The translations under genes were made by a program, and so were the position numbers. A stretch of DNA of 64,000 bases from Saccharothrix carnea (GTDB taxonomy: Bacteria > Actinomycetota > Actinomycetes > Mycobacteriales > Pseudonocardiaceae): positions 62,001 through 126,000 of the forward strand of contig NZ_PYAX01000013.1 in assembly GCF_003014735.1 (NCBI RefSeq). Direction: 5' to 3'. Numbering within the stretch: the stretch's first letter is position 1; each line of letters begins with the position of its first letter. Under the pieces are notes generated by a model. It saw nothing but the letters and a program-made list of their open reading frames with translations. It searched no databases and had not been told where the DNA came from. Below, piece by piece: positions 42,929 through 51,510 of this stretch.

Positions 42929-44122
42929 GTGGTCGCGAAGAGCTCGACCGAAGAACCAGGCTTCACCATCCTCGAACCGCCGCGGTCGGTGTTCCGGCGC
43001 AAGCGCTTCCTGCTGCCGTTCGGCGTATCGGCGGGCATCGCGCTGGTCGGGGTGGTCGCGCTGTTCGCGTCCGGCACGGTGGCGCTGCCGTTCCAGCGGA
43101 TCACCGTGGTCAGCGCCATGATGGCGTCCAAGTCGGTGTACTTCCAGGACCCCGAGGTCCGCCGGATCCTGATGGCCAACGGCGTCGACGTGCGGGTCAC
43201 CGACTCGGGCGGGTCGCGGGAGATCGCGCGGGACCGGCAGGACCGGGTCCGCGAGTACGACTTCGTGATGCCGTCCGGGCAGGCCGCGGGCGAGCTGATC
43301 CGGGACCGCTTCGGCGGCCGGGTGTTCTTCCCGTTCGCCAGCCCGCTCGTGCTGGGCGCGTTCAAGGAGTACGCGCAGGCGCTGGAGGCCGAAGGCGTGG
43401 CGCGGGCGCAGGCGGACGGGCTCTACTACACCCTCGACCTGGCCGCGTTCGTCAAGCTCTCCCTGCCCGACGACGGGAGCCGGGCGAAGACCTGGAACCA
43501 GCTCGAGCAGCCGGTCGACAACCGCAACCAGATCGTCGCCCAGTCGCCCAACCCGTGCGACTCCTACTCGGGCTCGGCCTGGATGGGCCTGGTCGCGTTC
43601 GCCGTCAACGGCTCCGTTCCCCCGACCGAGCAGGACGCGTCCGCCGTCGCGGCGAAGATCAAGCCGGTGTTCGAGATCGAAGGGCTGCACGGCTCCGGCA
43701 TCGGCACCACGTTCTTCCACCCGGACGGCCGCACCACGGCACCGGTCGGCGTCATGTACGAGCACCAGTTCATGGCCTACCAGCTCGCCGAGGTGGCGAA
43801 GAAGGGCAGGCCCGACCGGGAACGGGTGCTGCTCTACCCGGACGCGCACCACCGCACCGAGCCGTGGCTGATCGCGTTCAGCCCGGCGGGCGAACGGGTC
43901 GGCGAGCTGGTGCGCGGCCACCCCGACCTGCGTCGACGCGCCCTGGAGCTGGGCTTCCGGCTGGACAACGAGGAGTCGACCGCGCTCAACGAGCTGCTGC
44001 GGGAACGCGGGCTGCCCGAGCCGGTGCTCAGCCGCACGGAGGGCTTCCTGCCCAAGCCCCCCGAGCTGGAGAAGATGATCAAGGAGGTCGGTCGCTGCCC
44101 GGAGATCCGGGTGCCGATATGA
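42929..44122 (+). CDS. Membrane-anchored extracytoplasmic protein of vWA module
   Basis: A 397-residue protein from GTG 42929 (GGGGGAG upstream). About 30 cytoplasmic residues precede one membrane helix (LPFGVSAGIALVGVVALFAS). The large outer domain is solute-binding-like: ITVVSAMMASKSVYFQDPEV, YDFVMPSGQAAGELIRDRFG, and ASPLVLGAFKEYAQALEAEG. No transporter is nearby. Its stop overlaps the ATG of the vWA lipoprotein (ATGA). Function unknown. Confidence 0.75.
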   Translation: MVAKSSTEEPGFTILEPPRSVFRRKRFLLPFGVSAGIALVGVVALFASGTVALPFQRITVVSAMMASKSVYFQDPEVRRILMANGVDVRVTDSGGSREIARDRQDRVREYDFVMPSGQAAGELIRDRFGGRVFFPFASPLVLGAFKEYAQALEAEGVARAQADGLYYTLDLAAFVKLSLPDDGSRAKTWNQLEQPVDNRNQIVAQSPNPCDSYSGSAWMGLVAFAVNGSVPPTEQDASAVAAKIKPVFEIEGLHGSGIGTTFFHPDGRTTAPVGVMYEHQFMAYQLAEVAKKGRPDRERVLLYPDAHHRTEPWLIAFSPAGERVGELVRGHPDLRRRALELGFRLDNEESTALNELLRERGLPEPVLSRTEGFLPKPPELEKMIKEVGRCPEIRVPI

Positions 44123-45579
44123 GGTGGGCCGCCCTGCTCCTGGTGGTGGCCGCCCTGGCCGCCTGCACGTCCGAGAAGCCCGAGCGGGTCACGGTGACCG
44201 TGCTGGCCAGTTCGGAACTGGCGGACCTGCACGACGTGCTCGCCGACCTGCGCCGTGACACCGGGGTCGAGCTGAAGCTGGACCACCGCGGCACCGTGCG
44301 GGCGAGCGAGGACCTGGCCGCCGGCGTGGACCACGACCTGGCCTGGCTGTCCACGAACCGGTACCTCAAGCTCAAGGGCGTCGACCTGCCGCCGTCCTCG
44401 CCCACGATGCTCTCGCCGCTGGTGCTGGGCGTGAAGCGGGGCAAGGCGGGAGGGCTGCGGGACGTGTCGTGGGCCGACGTGGCGAGCCGCGCGGCGGCGG
44501 GGGAGCTGCGGTTCGGCATGGCCGACCCGAGGGTGTCGGGCAGCGGGATGGCGGCGTTGATCGGGGTGGCCACGGCCGCCGCGGGCACGGGTGCGGCGTT
44601 GCGGGCGGAGGACGTGACCTGCGACAAGCTCCAGGGCTTCCTGACCGGACGGGTGTTCGGCGCACCGGGCGCGGCCGAGGTCGCCGACGAGTACGTGGCG
44701 CGGCAGGACGAGGTGGACGCCGTGGTCGCGTACGAGTCGACCGTGCTGTCGCTGAACGCGTCCGGGCAGCTGCGCGAGCCGTTGGAGGTCGTGTACCCGC
44801 GGGACGGGATCGTGCTGTCGGACTACCCGTTGATGCTGCTCAAGCCGGACAAGCGGGCCGCCTACGACCGGGTCGTGCAGTGGCTGCGCACGCCGTCCGC
44901 CCAGCGCTCGATCATGGAGCGCACGCACCGCAGGCCGGTGGACCCGCAGGTCGAGCGCACGGACGGGCTGCGCGAGCCGATCGGCACGGGGCTGTACTTC
45001 CCCGGCACGCAGCAGGTCGTGGACACCCTGCTCGCCGCCTACGACCGGGCCGGTCAGGCGGGCCGGGTGGTGTTCGTGCTGGACCACTCGACGTCCATGG
45101 CGGGTGCGCGGATCGCCGGGCTGCGGGAGGCGTTCGCGACGTTGAGCCGGGCGGGCGGGTTCGACCGGTTCCGGGTGGGGGAGACGGTCGTGCTGGTGCG
45201 GTTCGCGGGCAGCGTGCTGGAGGAGCGCACCGTCGTGATCAGGAGTGCCGCCGACCTGGAGTCGCTGGCCACCGCGTTGACGACGGCCGAGCTGTCCGAG
45301 ACCGGCACCGCGATCTGGTCGGCGCTGGACCACGCCTACCGGGTCGTCGGCGACGGCACGGTGGTGCTGATGACCGACGGCGAGAACAACGCGGGGATGA
45401 GCGCGGACGGGTTCCTGGCCGCTTGGCCGGCCCCACCGGCGCGCACGTACGCGATCCGGTTCGGCGAGGCCGACCCGGTGGAGCTGGACCGGGTGGCGCG
45501 GGCGACCGGCGGGCGCGTGGTGGACGCGGGCTCGGGGTCGCTGCTGGAGGCGGTGAAGGAGATCCGTGGCTGTCGATAG
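44119..45579 (+). CDS. Lipoprotein fusing solute-binding-like and von Willebrand A domains
   Basis: A 486-residue lipoprotein. The signal MRWAALLLVVAALAAC puts the lipidated Cys at 16. Residues about 20-290 resemble a type 2 solute-binding domain (VTVLASSELADLHDVLADLR; GMADPRVSGSGMAALIGVAT; VVYPRDGIVLSDYPLMLL). Residues 316-486 are a vWA domain with an intact metal site: D-x-S-x-S at 322-326 (FVLDHSTSM), a Thr in ETGTAI, and LMTDGENN. Such fusions occur in actinobacteria without known function. Translationally coupled at both ends. Confidence 0.82.
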   Translation: MRWAALLLVVAALAACTSEKPERVTVTVLASSELADLHDVLADLRRDTGVELKLDHRGTVRASEDLAAGVDHDLAWLSTNRYLKLKGVDLPPSSPTMLSPLVLGVKRGKAGGLRDVSWADVASRAAAGELRFGMADPRVSGSGMAALIGVATAAAGTGAALRAEDVTCDKLQGFLTGRVFGAPGAAEVADEYVARQDEVDAVVAYESTVLSLNASGQLREPLEVVYPRDGIVLSDYPLMLLKPDKRAAYDRVVQWLRTPSAQRSIMERTHRRPVDPQVERTDGLREPIGTGLYFPGTQQVVDTLLAAYDRAGQAGRVVFVLDHSTSMAGARIAGLREAFATLSRAGGFDRFRVGETVVLVRFAGSVLEERTVVIRSAADLESLATALTTAELSETGTAIWSALDHAYRVVGDGTVVLMTDGENNAGMSADGFLAAWPAPPARTYAIRFGEADPVELDRVARATGGRVVDAGSGSLLEAVKEIRGCR

Positions 45580-46321
45580 AGCGCTGTGGTGGTCGGTGTG
45601 GTGGCCGTGGGCGGTGGTGTGGCTGGTGACCGTGCTGGCGGTGGTCGCCACCATCGGGGTCACGGTGTGGGCGTGGCGGTCGCGGCACCGGTTCGCACCG
45701 GCCCGCGAGGTGCCCGGGCTGACCATCTACCTGCACGAGAAGTCCGTGATGGACCTCTACCAGGTCGGGGGGTTCGGCGACGCAATGGCCAAGGAGGTCG
45801 TGGACCGGGTCGGCGTCACCAAGGACGGCAAGATCGCGTTGCGGGGCCTGGACCTGGGCGTGGAGGGCGTGCGGACGTCCGGGCGCGAGGTGGTGAAGAC
45901 CTACATCGAGCAGTACGAGCCGATCGCCGTGGTCGGCCTGCTGCTCGACGCGCTGGAGTCCGCGTCCGCGGTCGTGCACGTCGACCTGGGCGACCTGACC
46001 GTGCTGCGGAACACGGCGCTGGAACAGCGCGCGCAGACGCCCGACGTGGTGCGACTGCGGCGGCTGGACGCGTACGTGTCGGTGAAGGGCGTGTTCCGGG
46101 TGGTGTCGGACGGTGACGGCACGACGGTGTTCCTGGCGCCGTTCGGCGACCCGGACGACCCCGAGGACGGGCCGCAGGTGCGGGTCGAGTGCTACCACTC
46201 GGGGCTGCGCGACGACGTCGTGCCCGAGGGCGGGTTCCGGGCGCAGTGCCTGGGCCGGGTGCAGGCGTGGAAGGCGGACTCCCGGGAGCTGGTGATCCGG
46301 CCGATCGCCATGTTCCAGTGA
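45566..46321 (+). CDS. Membrane-anchored third protein of vWA module
   Basis: A 251-residue protein from GTG 45566, overlapping the vWA lipoprotein gene by 14 bases. One N-terminal helix (WAVVWLVTVLAVVATIGVTVW) is followed by a soluble alpha/beta domain (VPGLTIYLHEKSVMDLYQVG; VVKTYIEQYEPIAVVGLLLD; YVSVKGVFRVVSDGDGTTVF). If the helix is oriented by the positive RSRHR after it, the domain is cytoplasmic, which would connect the outer proteins to the cell interior. No family recognised. Confidence 0.75.
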   Translation: MAVDRALWWSVWWPWAVVWLVTVLAVVATIGVTVWAWRSRHRFAPAREVPGLTIYLHEKSVMDLYQVGGFGDAMAKEVVDRVGVTKDGKIALRGLDLGVEGVRTSGREVVKTYIEQYEPIAVVGLLLDALESASAVVHVDLGDLTVLRNTALEQRAQTPDVVRLRRLDAYVSVKGVFRVVSDGDGTTVFLAPFGDPDDPEDGPQVRVECYHSGLRDDVVPEGGFRAQCLGRVQAWKADSRELVIRPIAMFQ

Positions 46322-46343
46322 TCGGGCGTGCGATGCTTGGCCC

Positions 46344-46931
46344 ATGGCATCGGTACCGGAGCGGCTGATCGACGCCGCGACGCGGTTGTTCGCCGCCAAG
46401 GGCTTCGACCGGGTCGCGGTGCAGGACATCGTGGACCTGGCGGGCGTCACCAAGGGCGCCATGTACCACTACTTCGGGTCCAAGGACGACCTGCTGCACG
46501 AGATCTACGGCAGCCTGCTGCGGATGCAGACCGAGCGCCTGGACCACTTCGCGTCCGGGTCCGCGCCGGTGGCCGAGCGGTTGCACGCGGCGGCGGTGGA
46601 CGTGGTCGTCACGTCGGTGGACAACTTCGACCAGGCCAAGGTGTACTTCCGCTCGGCCGACCACCTGGCCGAGGACAAGCGGCGGGAGATGCGCGCGGAA
46701 CGGCGGCGCTACCACGAGCGCTTCCGGTCGCTGGTCGAGGAGGGGCAGGCCTCGGGCGTGTTCCGCACCGACGTGCCCGCGGACCTGACCGTGCACTACT
46801 TCTTCGGCACGGTGCACCACCTGGGCCAGTGGTACAGCGCGGACGGTCCGCTGTCGGCCAAGCAGGTCGGCCGGCACTTCGCCGACCTGCTGCTGGCGTC
46901 CCTGCGCCCCGTTCCGGAGGACTCACCGTGA
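46344..46931 (+). CDS. TetR-family regulator coupled to DinB gene
   Basis: A 195-residue TetR protein. The helix-turn-helix is VAVQDIVDLAGVTKGAMYHY after LIDAATRLFAAKGFDR. The C-terminal ending (DLTVHYFFGTVHHLGQWYSA) resembles KstR2-type ligand domains. Its TGA overlaps the GTG of the DinB gene (GTGA). No clear palindrome is seen in the 22-base gap upstream. Confidence 0.88.
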   Translation: MASVPERLIDAATRLFAAKGFDRVAVQDIVDLAGVTKGAMYHYFGSKDDLLHEIYGSLLRMQTERLDHFASGSAPVAERLHAAAVDVVVTSVDNFDQAKVYFRSADHLAEDKRREMRAERRRYHERFRSLVEEGQASGVFRTDVPADLTVHYFFGTVHHLGQWYSADGPLSAKQVGRHFADLLLASLRPVPEDSP

Positions 46932-47491
46932 AGTCCGACCTGCACCGCTACCTGCGCGCGGCCCGCGAGGCGCTGCTGTGGAAGCTGGAGGGCCTGTCGC
47001 CCTACGACGTGCGCCGCCCGTTGACGCCGACCGGTACGAACCTGCTGGGCCTGGTCAAGCACCTGGCCGCGATGGAGGTCGGCTACTTCGCCGACACGTT
47101 CGGCCGCCCGTTCCCCGAGCGGTTCGAGTGGATGGGCGAGGACGCCGAGCCCAACGCGGACATGTGGGCGACGGCCGAGGAGTCCCGTGAGGACGTCGTC
47201 GGCCTCTACCGCCGTGCGTGCGAGCACGCCGACGAGACGATCGAGGCGCTGGACCTGGACGCGCCGGGCACCGTGCCGTGGTGGTCGGAGGAGCGCAGGT
47301 CGGTCACCCTGCACCTGGTCCTGGTGCACATGATCGCGGAGACGAACCGGCACGCGGGCCACGCCGACATCGTCCGCGAGCTGGTCGACGGCGCGGCCGG
47401 CTTGCGCCAGGACAACGACAACCTGCCCGCGATGGACTGGGACGCCTACCGCGCCGAACTGGAACGCGTCGCCCGTGAGGCTCAGGACTGA
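46928..47491 (+). CDS. DinB/DUF664 family protein
   Basis: A 187-residue four-helix protein. LVKHLAAMEVGYFADTFG and LVHMIAETNRHAGHADIVRE hold the three His residues that bind metal in DinB-like proteins. Members include thiol transferases that use mycothiol or bacillithiol. It is translationally coupled to the TetR gene before it. Confidence 0.85.
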   Translation: MKSDLHRYLRAAREALLWKLEGLSPYDVRRPLTPTGTNLLGLVKHLAAMEVGYFADTFGRPFPERFEWMGEDAEPNADMWATAEESREDVVGLYRRACEHADETIEALDLDAPGTVPWWSEERRSVTLHLVLVHMIAETNRHAGHADIVRELVDGAAGLRQDNDNLPAMDWDAYRAELERVAREAQD

Positions 47492-47511
47492 GCCCTCCAC
47501 AGCCGCCGTCG

Positions 47512-47605
47512 TTGTCCACAGCCCGCCGCTGCGCGCCCGGGCTTCGTCGGTGCCGTGTGGCAGGGTAAAAGCAGGGGTCCCCTTGGCGGGGACCCCTGCG
47601 GAGCG
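47512..47605. repeat. Hairpin repeat, copy 1, with DnaA-box-like site
   Basis: TTGTCCACA at 47512-47520, then TCGGTGCCG...GGCAGGGTAAAA, and a perfect 12-base stem GCAGGGGTCCCC (47571-47582) with GGGGACCCCTGC (47588-47599) around a TTGGC loop. Read on the minus strand the hairpin is followed by TTTTAC, so it terminates the MaoC gene ending at 47612. Related copies lie at 52638-52729 and 58143-58254. Confidence 0.8.
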
Positions 47606-47611
47606 AGGGAG

Positions 47612-48067
47612 TCAGGCCGGCACGAGCAGGACCACGGTCTCCGCCACGCACGCGGGCTTCGGGTTGCCCTCGATCTCGACGGTCACCTTCACCACCGCCT
47701 GCTTGCCCTGCGCCACGTCCGTGACCTCGGCCAGCTCGGCACCGGCCCGGACCCGCGAGCCGACGGTCACCGGGCTCGGGAAGCGCACCTTGTTCAGCCC
47801 GTAGTTCACGCCCATCGCCAGGCCCTGCACCGTGTAGATGTCCCGGACCAGCAGCGGGATCAGCGACAGCGTCAGGTAGCCGTGCGCGACCGGCGCGCCG
47901 AACGGCCCGGCGGCGGCCTTCTCCAGGTCCACGTGGATCCACTGGTGGTCGCCCGTGGCGTCGGCGAACAGGTTGATCTCGGCCTGCGTGATCTCGTGCC
48001 ACTCGCCGTGGCCGAGGTGCTCGCCCTTGGCCGCTGCCAGCTCGTCGAGGTTCGCGAATACCCGCAT
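47612..48067 (-). CDS. MaoC-like enoyl-CoA hydratase
   Basis: A 151-residue hot-dog-fold protein. HEITQAEINLFADATGDHQW and IHVDLEKAAAGPFGAPVAHG form the R-hydratase motif with catalytic Asp and His. It adds water to trans-2-enoyl-CoA. ATG 48067 lies 2 bases after the SDR stop, so the two form an operon under the 48857 palindrome. Confidence 0.9.
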   Translation of the reverse strand: MRVFANLDELAAAKGEHLGHGEWHEITQAEINLFADATGDHQWIHVDLEKAAAGPFGAPVAHGYLTLSLIPLLVRDIYTVQGLAMGVNYGLNKVRFPSPVTVGSRVRAGAELAEVTDVAQGKQAVVKVTVEIEGNPKPACVAETVVLLVPA

Positions 48068-48069
48068 CG

Positions 48070-48831
48070 TCAGTCCTTCGGTCCGCCGGCGACGTAGACG
48101 ACCTGACCGGACACGAACCCGGCACCCTCGCTGACCAGGAACGACGCCGTGTGCGCGATGTCCTCGGGCGTGCCGACGCGCTGCACGGGGATCGCCGCCG
48201 CCGCACCCTTCTTGAACTCCTCGAAGTCGACGCCGACGCGGGCCGCCGTCGCGGCGGTCATGTCGGTCGCGATGAACCCCGGCGCGATCGCGTTCACCGT
48301 GACGCCGAACTTGCCCAGCTCGATCGCCAACGTCTTGGTGAACCCCTGCAGGCCCGCCTTGGCCGCCGAGTAGTTCGCCTGGCCGCGGTTGCCCAGCGCC
48401 GACGTGCTGGACAGGTTGACGATCCGGCCCCACTTCGCCTCGGTCTGGAACTTCTGCACCGCCCGGCTCATCAGGAACGACCCGCGCAGGTGGACGTTGA
48501 TCACCGCGTCCCAGTCGTCGTCGGTCATCTTGAACAGCAGGTTGTCCCGCAGGATGCCCGCGTTGTTGACCAGGACGGTCGGCGCGCCGAGCTCGTCGGC
48601 GACCCGCTGCACGGCCGCCTCGACCGCCGCGCTGTCGCTGACGTCGACACCCACCGCGATCGCGGTCCCGCCCGAGGCCTTGATCTTCTCCACCGCCTCG
48701 GCGCAGCTGCCCTCGTCGAGGTCGAGCAGCGCGACGGCCATGCCGTCCTGCGCGAGCCGCGTGGCAACGGCGGCGCCGATGCCCCGTGCGGCACCGGTGA
48801 CGATGGCCACCCGTGCGTCCGTCTCGGCCAC
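48070..48831 (-). CDS. FabG-like SDR, 3-oxoacyl reductase/3-hydroxyacyl-CoA dehydrogenase
   Basis: A 253-residue short-chain dehydrogenase from GTG 48831 behind AAGGAGG. TGAARGIGAAVATRLAQDGM, LVNNAGILRDNLLFKM, and LSSTSALGNRGQANYSAAKA carry the coenzyme and Ser-Tyr-Lys motifs. Paired with MaoC, it probably performs the third step of beta-oxidation or its reverse. Confidence 0.88.
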   Translation of the reverse strand: MAETDARVAIVTGAARGIGAAVATRLAQDGMAVALLDLDEGSCAEAVEKIKASGGTAIAVGVDVSDSAAVEAAVQRVADELGAPTVLVNNAGILRDNLLFKMTDDDWDAVINVHLRGSFLMSRAVQKFQTEAKWGRIVNLSSTSALGNRGQANYSAAKAGLQGFTKTLAIELGKFGVTVNAIAPGFIATDMTAATAARVGVDFEEFKKGAAAAIPVQRVGTPEDIAHTASFLVSEGAGFVSGQVVYVAGGPKD

Positions 48832-48856
48832 GGTCAATCCTCCTTGATCTGCGGGC

Positions 48857-48872
48857 CTAAGCAACCGCTTAG
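48857..48872. promoter_or_regulatory. CTAAGC-type operator before SDR-MaoC operon
   Basis: CTAAGC-aacc-GCTTAG, identical to the right-hand copy at 39669-39684. It lies 25 bases before the GTG of the SDR gene. In minus orientation the shared extended sequence is TACTAAGCGGTTGCTTAGG. Confidence 0.75.
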
Positions 48873-48924
48873 TAACGTACCTGGCGACGTCGCCTTGACG
48901 CCAGGGCGAGTCAGGAGAACCATA

Positions 48925-48936
48925 CCGACTGGTCGG
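48925..48936. promoter_or_regulatory. CCGAC-tg-GTCGG palindrome before SDR/quinone-reductase operon
   Basis: A perfect 5-base inverted repeat with a 2-base centre, 42 bases before the GTG at 48979. It differs from the CTAAGC palindrome and probably belongs to another TetR-type regulator not identified here. Confidence 0.45.
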
Positions 48937-48978
48937 AATGTGCGCCGGCACGCCGGCAGCGGAAAGTCAGGAGGCGCG

Positions 48979-49773
48979 GTGGAGTTCTCGGGCAAGGTCG
49001 CACTGGTCACCGGTGCCGCGAACGGCATCGGCGCGGGGGTGGCGCGGCGACTGGCCGCCGCGGGCGCGTCCGTCGTCGTCGCCGACGTGGACGACGTGCG
49101 GGGCGAAGCCGTGGCCGACGAGGTGGGCGGCGTGTTCGCGCACTGCGACGTGCGCGACCCCCGGCACAGCGAGGCGGCGGTCGCGACGGCGGTGGAGCGG
49201 TTCGGCGGCCTCGACATCGCCGTGCTGAACGCGGGCATCGCCACCGGGTTCGGCCTGGGTGACGACTTCGACGTGGAGCGGTACCGCACGGTCATGGGCA
49301 TCAACCTCGACGGCGTCGTGTACGGCGTGCACGCGGCGCTGCCCGAGCTGCGCAAGCGCGGCGGCGGGCACATCGTCGCCACCGCGAGCATGGCAGGCCT
49401 GATGGCGATGCCCATGGACCCCCTCTACGGCGCGAACAAGGCCGCCGTCGTCGGCCTGGTCCGCGGCCTGGGCCCGGTGGCCGCCGCGGACGGCGTCACC
49501 GTCAACGCCGTGTGCCCGTCGTTCGCCGACACCTCGATCATCACCGACATCAAGTCGGCCTTGGAGTCGGCGGGGATGCCGGTGATGAGCGTGGACGACG
49601 TGGTCGACGCGTTCGTCTCCGTGTTGCGCGACGGCAAACCGGGTGAATGCTGGTTCGTGCAGGCCGGACGCCCCAGCGCGCCGTTCACCTTCCCCAACCC
49701 GCCCGGCCCGCGCACCGCCACCGGCGAACGCGTCAAGCTCGACCACGACCCGCTGATCACCGAGGAGAACTGA
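48979..49773 (+). CDS. SDR-family oxidoreductase
   Basis: A 264-residue short-chain dehydrogenase from GTG 48979 behind AGGAGG. TGAANGIGAGVARRLAAAGA binds the nucleotide, and the catalytic region is ATASMAGLMAMPMDPLYGAN with YGANK. The family's C-terminal substrate loop is long and Pro-rich (PSAPFTFPNPPGPRTATGE). It is followed 5 bases later by a quinone reductase gene. Confidence 0.85.
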   Translation: MEFSGKVALVTGAANGIGAGVARRLAAAGASVVVADVDDVRGEAVADEVGGVFAHCDVRDPRHSEAAVATAVERFGGLDIAVLNAGIATGFGLGDDFDVERYRTVMGINLDGVVYGVHAALPELRKRGGGHIVATASMAGLMAMPMDPLYGANKAAVVGLVRGLGPVAAADGVTVNAVCPSFADTSIITDIKSALESAGMPVMSVDDVVDAFVSVLRDGKPGECWFVQAGRPSAPFTFPNPPGPRTATGERVKLDHDPLITEEN

Positions 49774-49778
49774 CACCC

Positions 49779-50732
49779 GTGCGCGCCATCCAGATCACCG
49801 AGTTCGGCGGACCCGAGGTCCTCACCGAGGTCGAGCTGCCCGATCCCGTCGCGGGGCCGGGCGAACTGCTCGTCGACGTCAGCCGCGCGGGCCTGAACTA
49901 CGCCGACACCCACCAGGCCGAGAACTCCTACCTGTCGAAGATGGAGCTGCCGCTGGTGCCCGGCGGCGAGGTCGTCGGCACGGCCGGTGACCGGCGCGTG
50001 GTCGGCCTGACCAACTTCGGCGGGTACGCGGAGAAGGCCGTGGTGCCCGAGGCGACCGCGTTCGACGTGCCGGACGGCGTGGACGACCTGACCGCGTTGA
50101 GCCTGGTCGTGCAGGGTGCGACGGCTTGGCTGCTGCTGCGCCGCAGTGCCCACCTGGAGCCGGGCGAGAGCGTCGTCGTCCACGCGGCCGCCGGCGGGGT
50201 CGGTTCGCTGGCCGTGCAGCTGGCGAAGAAGTGGGGCGCCGGCCGCGTCATCGCTACCGCGAGCAGTGAGGACAAGCGCAAGCTCGCGCTCGACCTGGGC
50301 GCCGACGTCGCCGTGGACTCGACCGCCGAGAACATGACCGAGGTGCTGCGCGAGGCCAACGGTGGACGCCGCGTCGACATCGTCCTGGACATGACCGGCG
50401 GCGCCGTGACCGACCAGAGCATCGCCGCCCTCGCCCCGTTCGGCCGACTGGCGTTCTACGGAATGGCCAGTCGGGAACAACCGACCCCGGTCGCCCCCGG
50501 CCGCCTGCTGGTCGGGTCGAAGACGATCGCGGGCATGTGGCTGCCCCACGCGTTCAAGCTCCCGGGCCGCGTCGTGCACCGGGCGATGGGGGAGCTGTTC
50601 GACCTGGTCCTGTCGGGCGACCTGCGCGCCGTACCGGGCGGCGAGTACGGCCTGTCCGAGGTCCGACAGGCACATGAGGACCTGCGTGCCCGCCGAACCA
50701 CCGGAAAACTCGTCCTGGACCCGTCACGCTGA
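49779..50732 (+). CDS. Zinc-independent medium-chain reductase, quinone oxidoreductase-like
   Basis: A 317-residue protein from GTG 49779. GRAGLNYADTHQ-type text near residue 35, then VHAAAGGVGSLAVQLAKKWG (NADPH site) and GLSEVRQAHEDLRARRTTGK at the end, define the quinone oxidoreductase branch of the MDR superfamily. No zinc-binding Cys cluster is visible. It may reduce enones or enoyl compounds together with the preceding SDR. Confidence 0.88.
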   Translation: MRAIQITEFGGPEVLTEVELPDPVAGPGELLVDVSRAGLNYADTHQAENSYLSKMELPLVPGGEVVGTAGDRRVVGLTNFGGYAEKAVVPEATAFDVPDGVDDLTALSLVVQGATAWLLLRRSAHLEPGESVVVHAAAGGVGSLAVQLAKKWGAGRVIATASSEDKRKLALDLGADVAVDSTAENMTEVLREANGGRRVDIVLDMTGGAVTDQSIAALAPFGRLAFYGMASREQPTPVAPGRLLVGSKTIAGMWLPHAFKLPGRVVHRAMGELFDLVLSGDLRAVPGGEYGLSEVRQAHEDLRARRTTGKLVLDPSR

Positions 50733-50746
50733 CGCACCGCACCGCG

Positions 50747-50778
50747 GGAGCCCTCACCGTTCCGCCGGTGAGGGCTCC
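50747..50778. terminator. 13-base-stem terminator
   Basis: Perfect arms GGAGCCCTCACCG (50747-50759) and CGGTGAGGGCTCC (50766-50778) with a 6-base loop, 14 bases after the quinone-reductase stop. Confidence 0.8.
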
Positions 50779-50792
50779 GTCGCGTGCGTCGA

Positions 50793-51005
50793 TCAGTCGA
50801 GGGTGAACGCCCCGGCCACCCGGCGCAGCTCCGGGATCCTGGTGCTGAGCAGCCAGAAGAACTTCTCCGCCGCGTCGGGGGTCAGCGCGACAGTCGCCGC
50901 CGTGCCGAAGCTGACTTCGTAGTCGCCGTCAGCCGTGATGGATACGCTGGAAGTGGTAGCGGCGTACGAACGAGCATCCGGGGTCGGCGTGTACCGAGCG
51001 GACAC
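50793..51005 (-). CDS. Small protein of unknown function
   Basis: A 70-residue frame if started at GTG 51005 (an ATG at 51056 would add 17). Text such as VSARYTPTPDARSYAATTSS and TPDAAEKFFWLLSTRIPELR is protein-like, with alternating strands then one helix. It ends just before a strong terminator. Its 5' end overlaps the start of the plus-strand gene at 50938, so one of the two starts is probably wrong. No family recognised. Confidence 0.45.
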   Translation of the reverse strand: MSARYTPTPDARSYAATTSSVSITADGDYEVSFGTAATVALTPDAAEKFFWLLSTRIPELRRVAGAFTLD

Positions 51006-51510
51006 CAACCACCCGAGACTGCGGAAGATCGAAAGCCCCGAACACTTGCAGCACATTCAGCAGGCCGTGGAGAGCGGCGATTCGGACATCTTCGCCCAGG
51101 GACCGACGTCCAGTTCCATCGACGCGGCCGTGGCTCCCGTGCCGGGATCGGATGCGATCGGGCATTTCCGGCGGTGGGCCGTCAGCGGAGAGACGTCGAC
51201 GCTGCGGGCCAACGCGGTCAGCATCCTGGGGTTCCTGCCGGGCAGGGAGAACGCCGACGTCGTGGTCAGCGTGCTGGAGACTGACGCCGTCGTGCGGCGG
51301 CTGTGCCTGGCGTCGGAGGTGTCCCGGCTGACTCAGTGCGCCTGGGACGTCGCCCTCGCGGTCGCGGACGACCCTGCCGGTGCACCGGAACCCCGGCGGC
51401 TCGCGACCAAGTTGGCCAAGGAAGCCGTCGACCCGAAGGACACCGAGGCGCGCTGGTGCGCGGGTTACCTTCTCCAACGCATGGCCGTCGTTCTCGGTCC
51501 GGAAAGCTGA
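50938..51510 (+). CDS. HEAT-like helical protein of unknown function
   Basis: A 190-residue helical protein. MDTLEVVAAYERASGVGVYR starts it, and STLRANAVSILGFLPGRENA with VVRRLCLASEVSRLTQCAWD looks like paired HEAT-type helices. Similar stand-alone or regulator-fused domains seem frequent in Pseudonocardiales. No ribosome binding site is evident at ATG 50938, so the start could be later. Confidence 0.6.
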   Translation: MDTLEVVAAYERASGVGVYRADTNHPRLRKIESPEHLQHIQQAVESGDSDIFAQGPTSSSIDAAVAPVPGSDAIGHFRRWAVSGETSTLRANAVSILGFLPGRENADVVVSVLETDAVVRRLCLASEVSRLTQCAWDVALAVADDPAGAPEPRRLATKLAKEAVDPKDTEARWCAGYLLQRMAVVLGPES

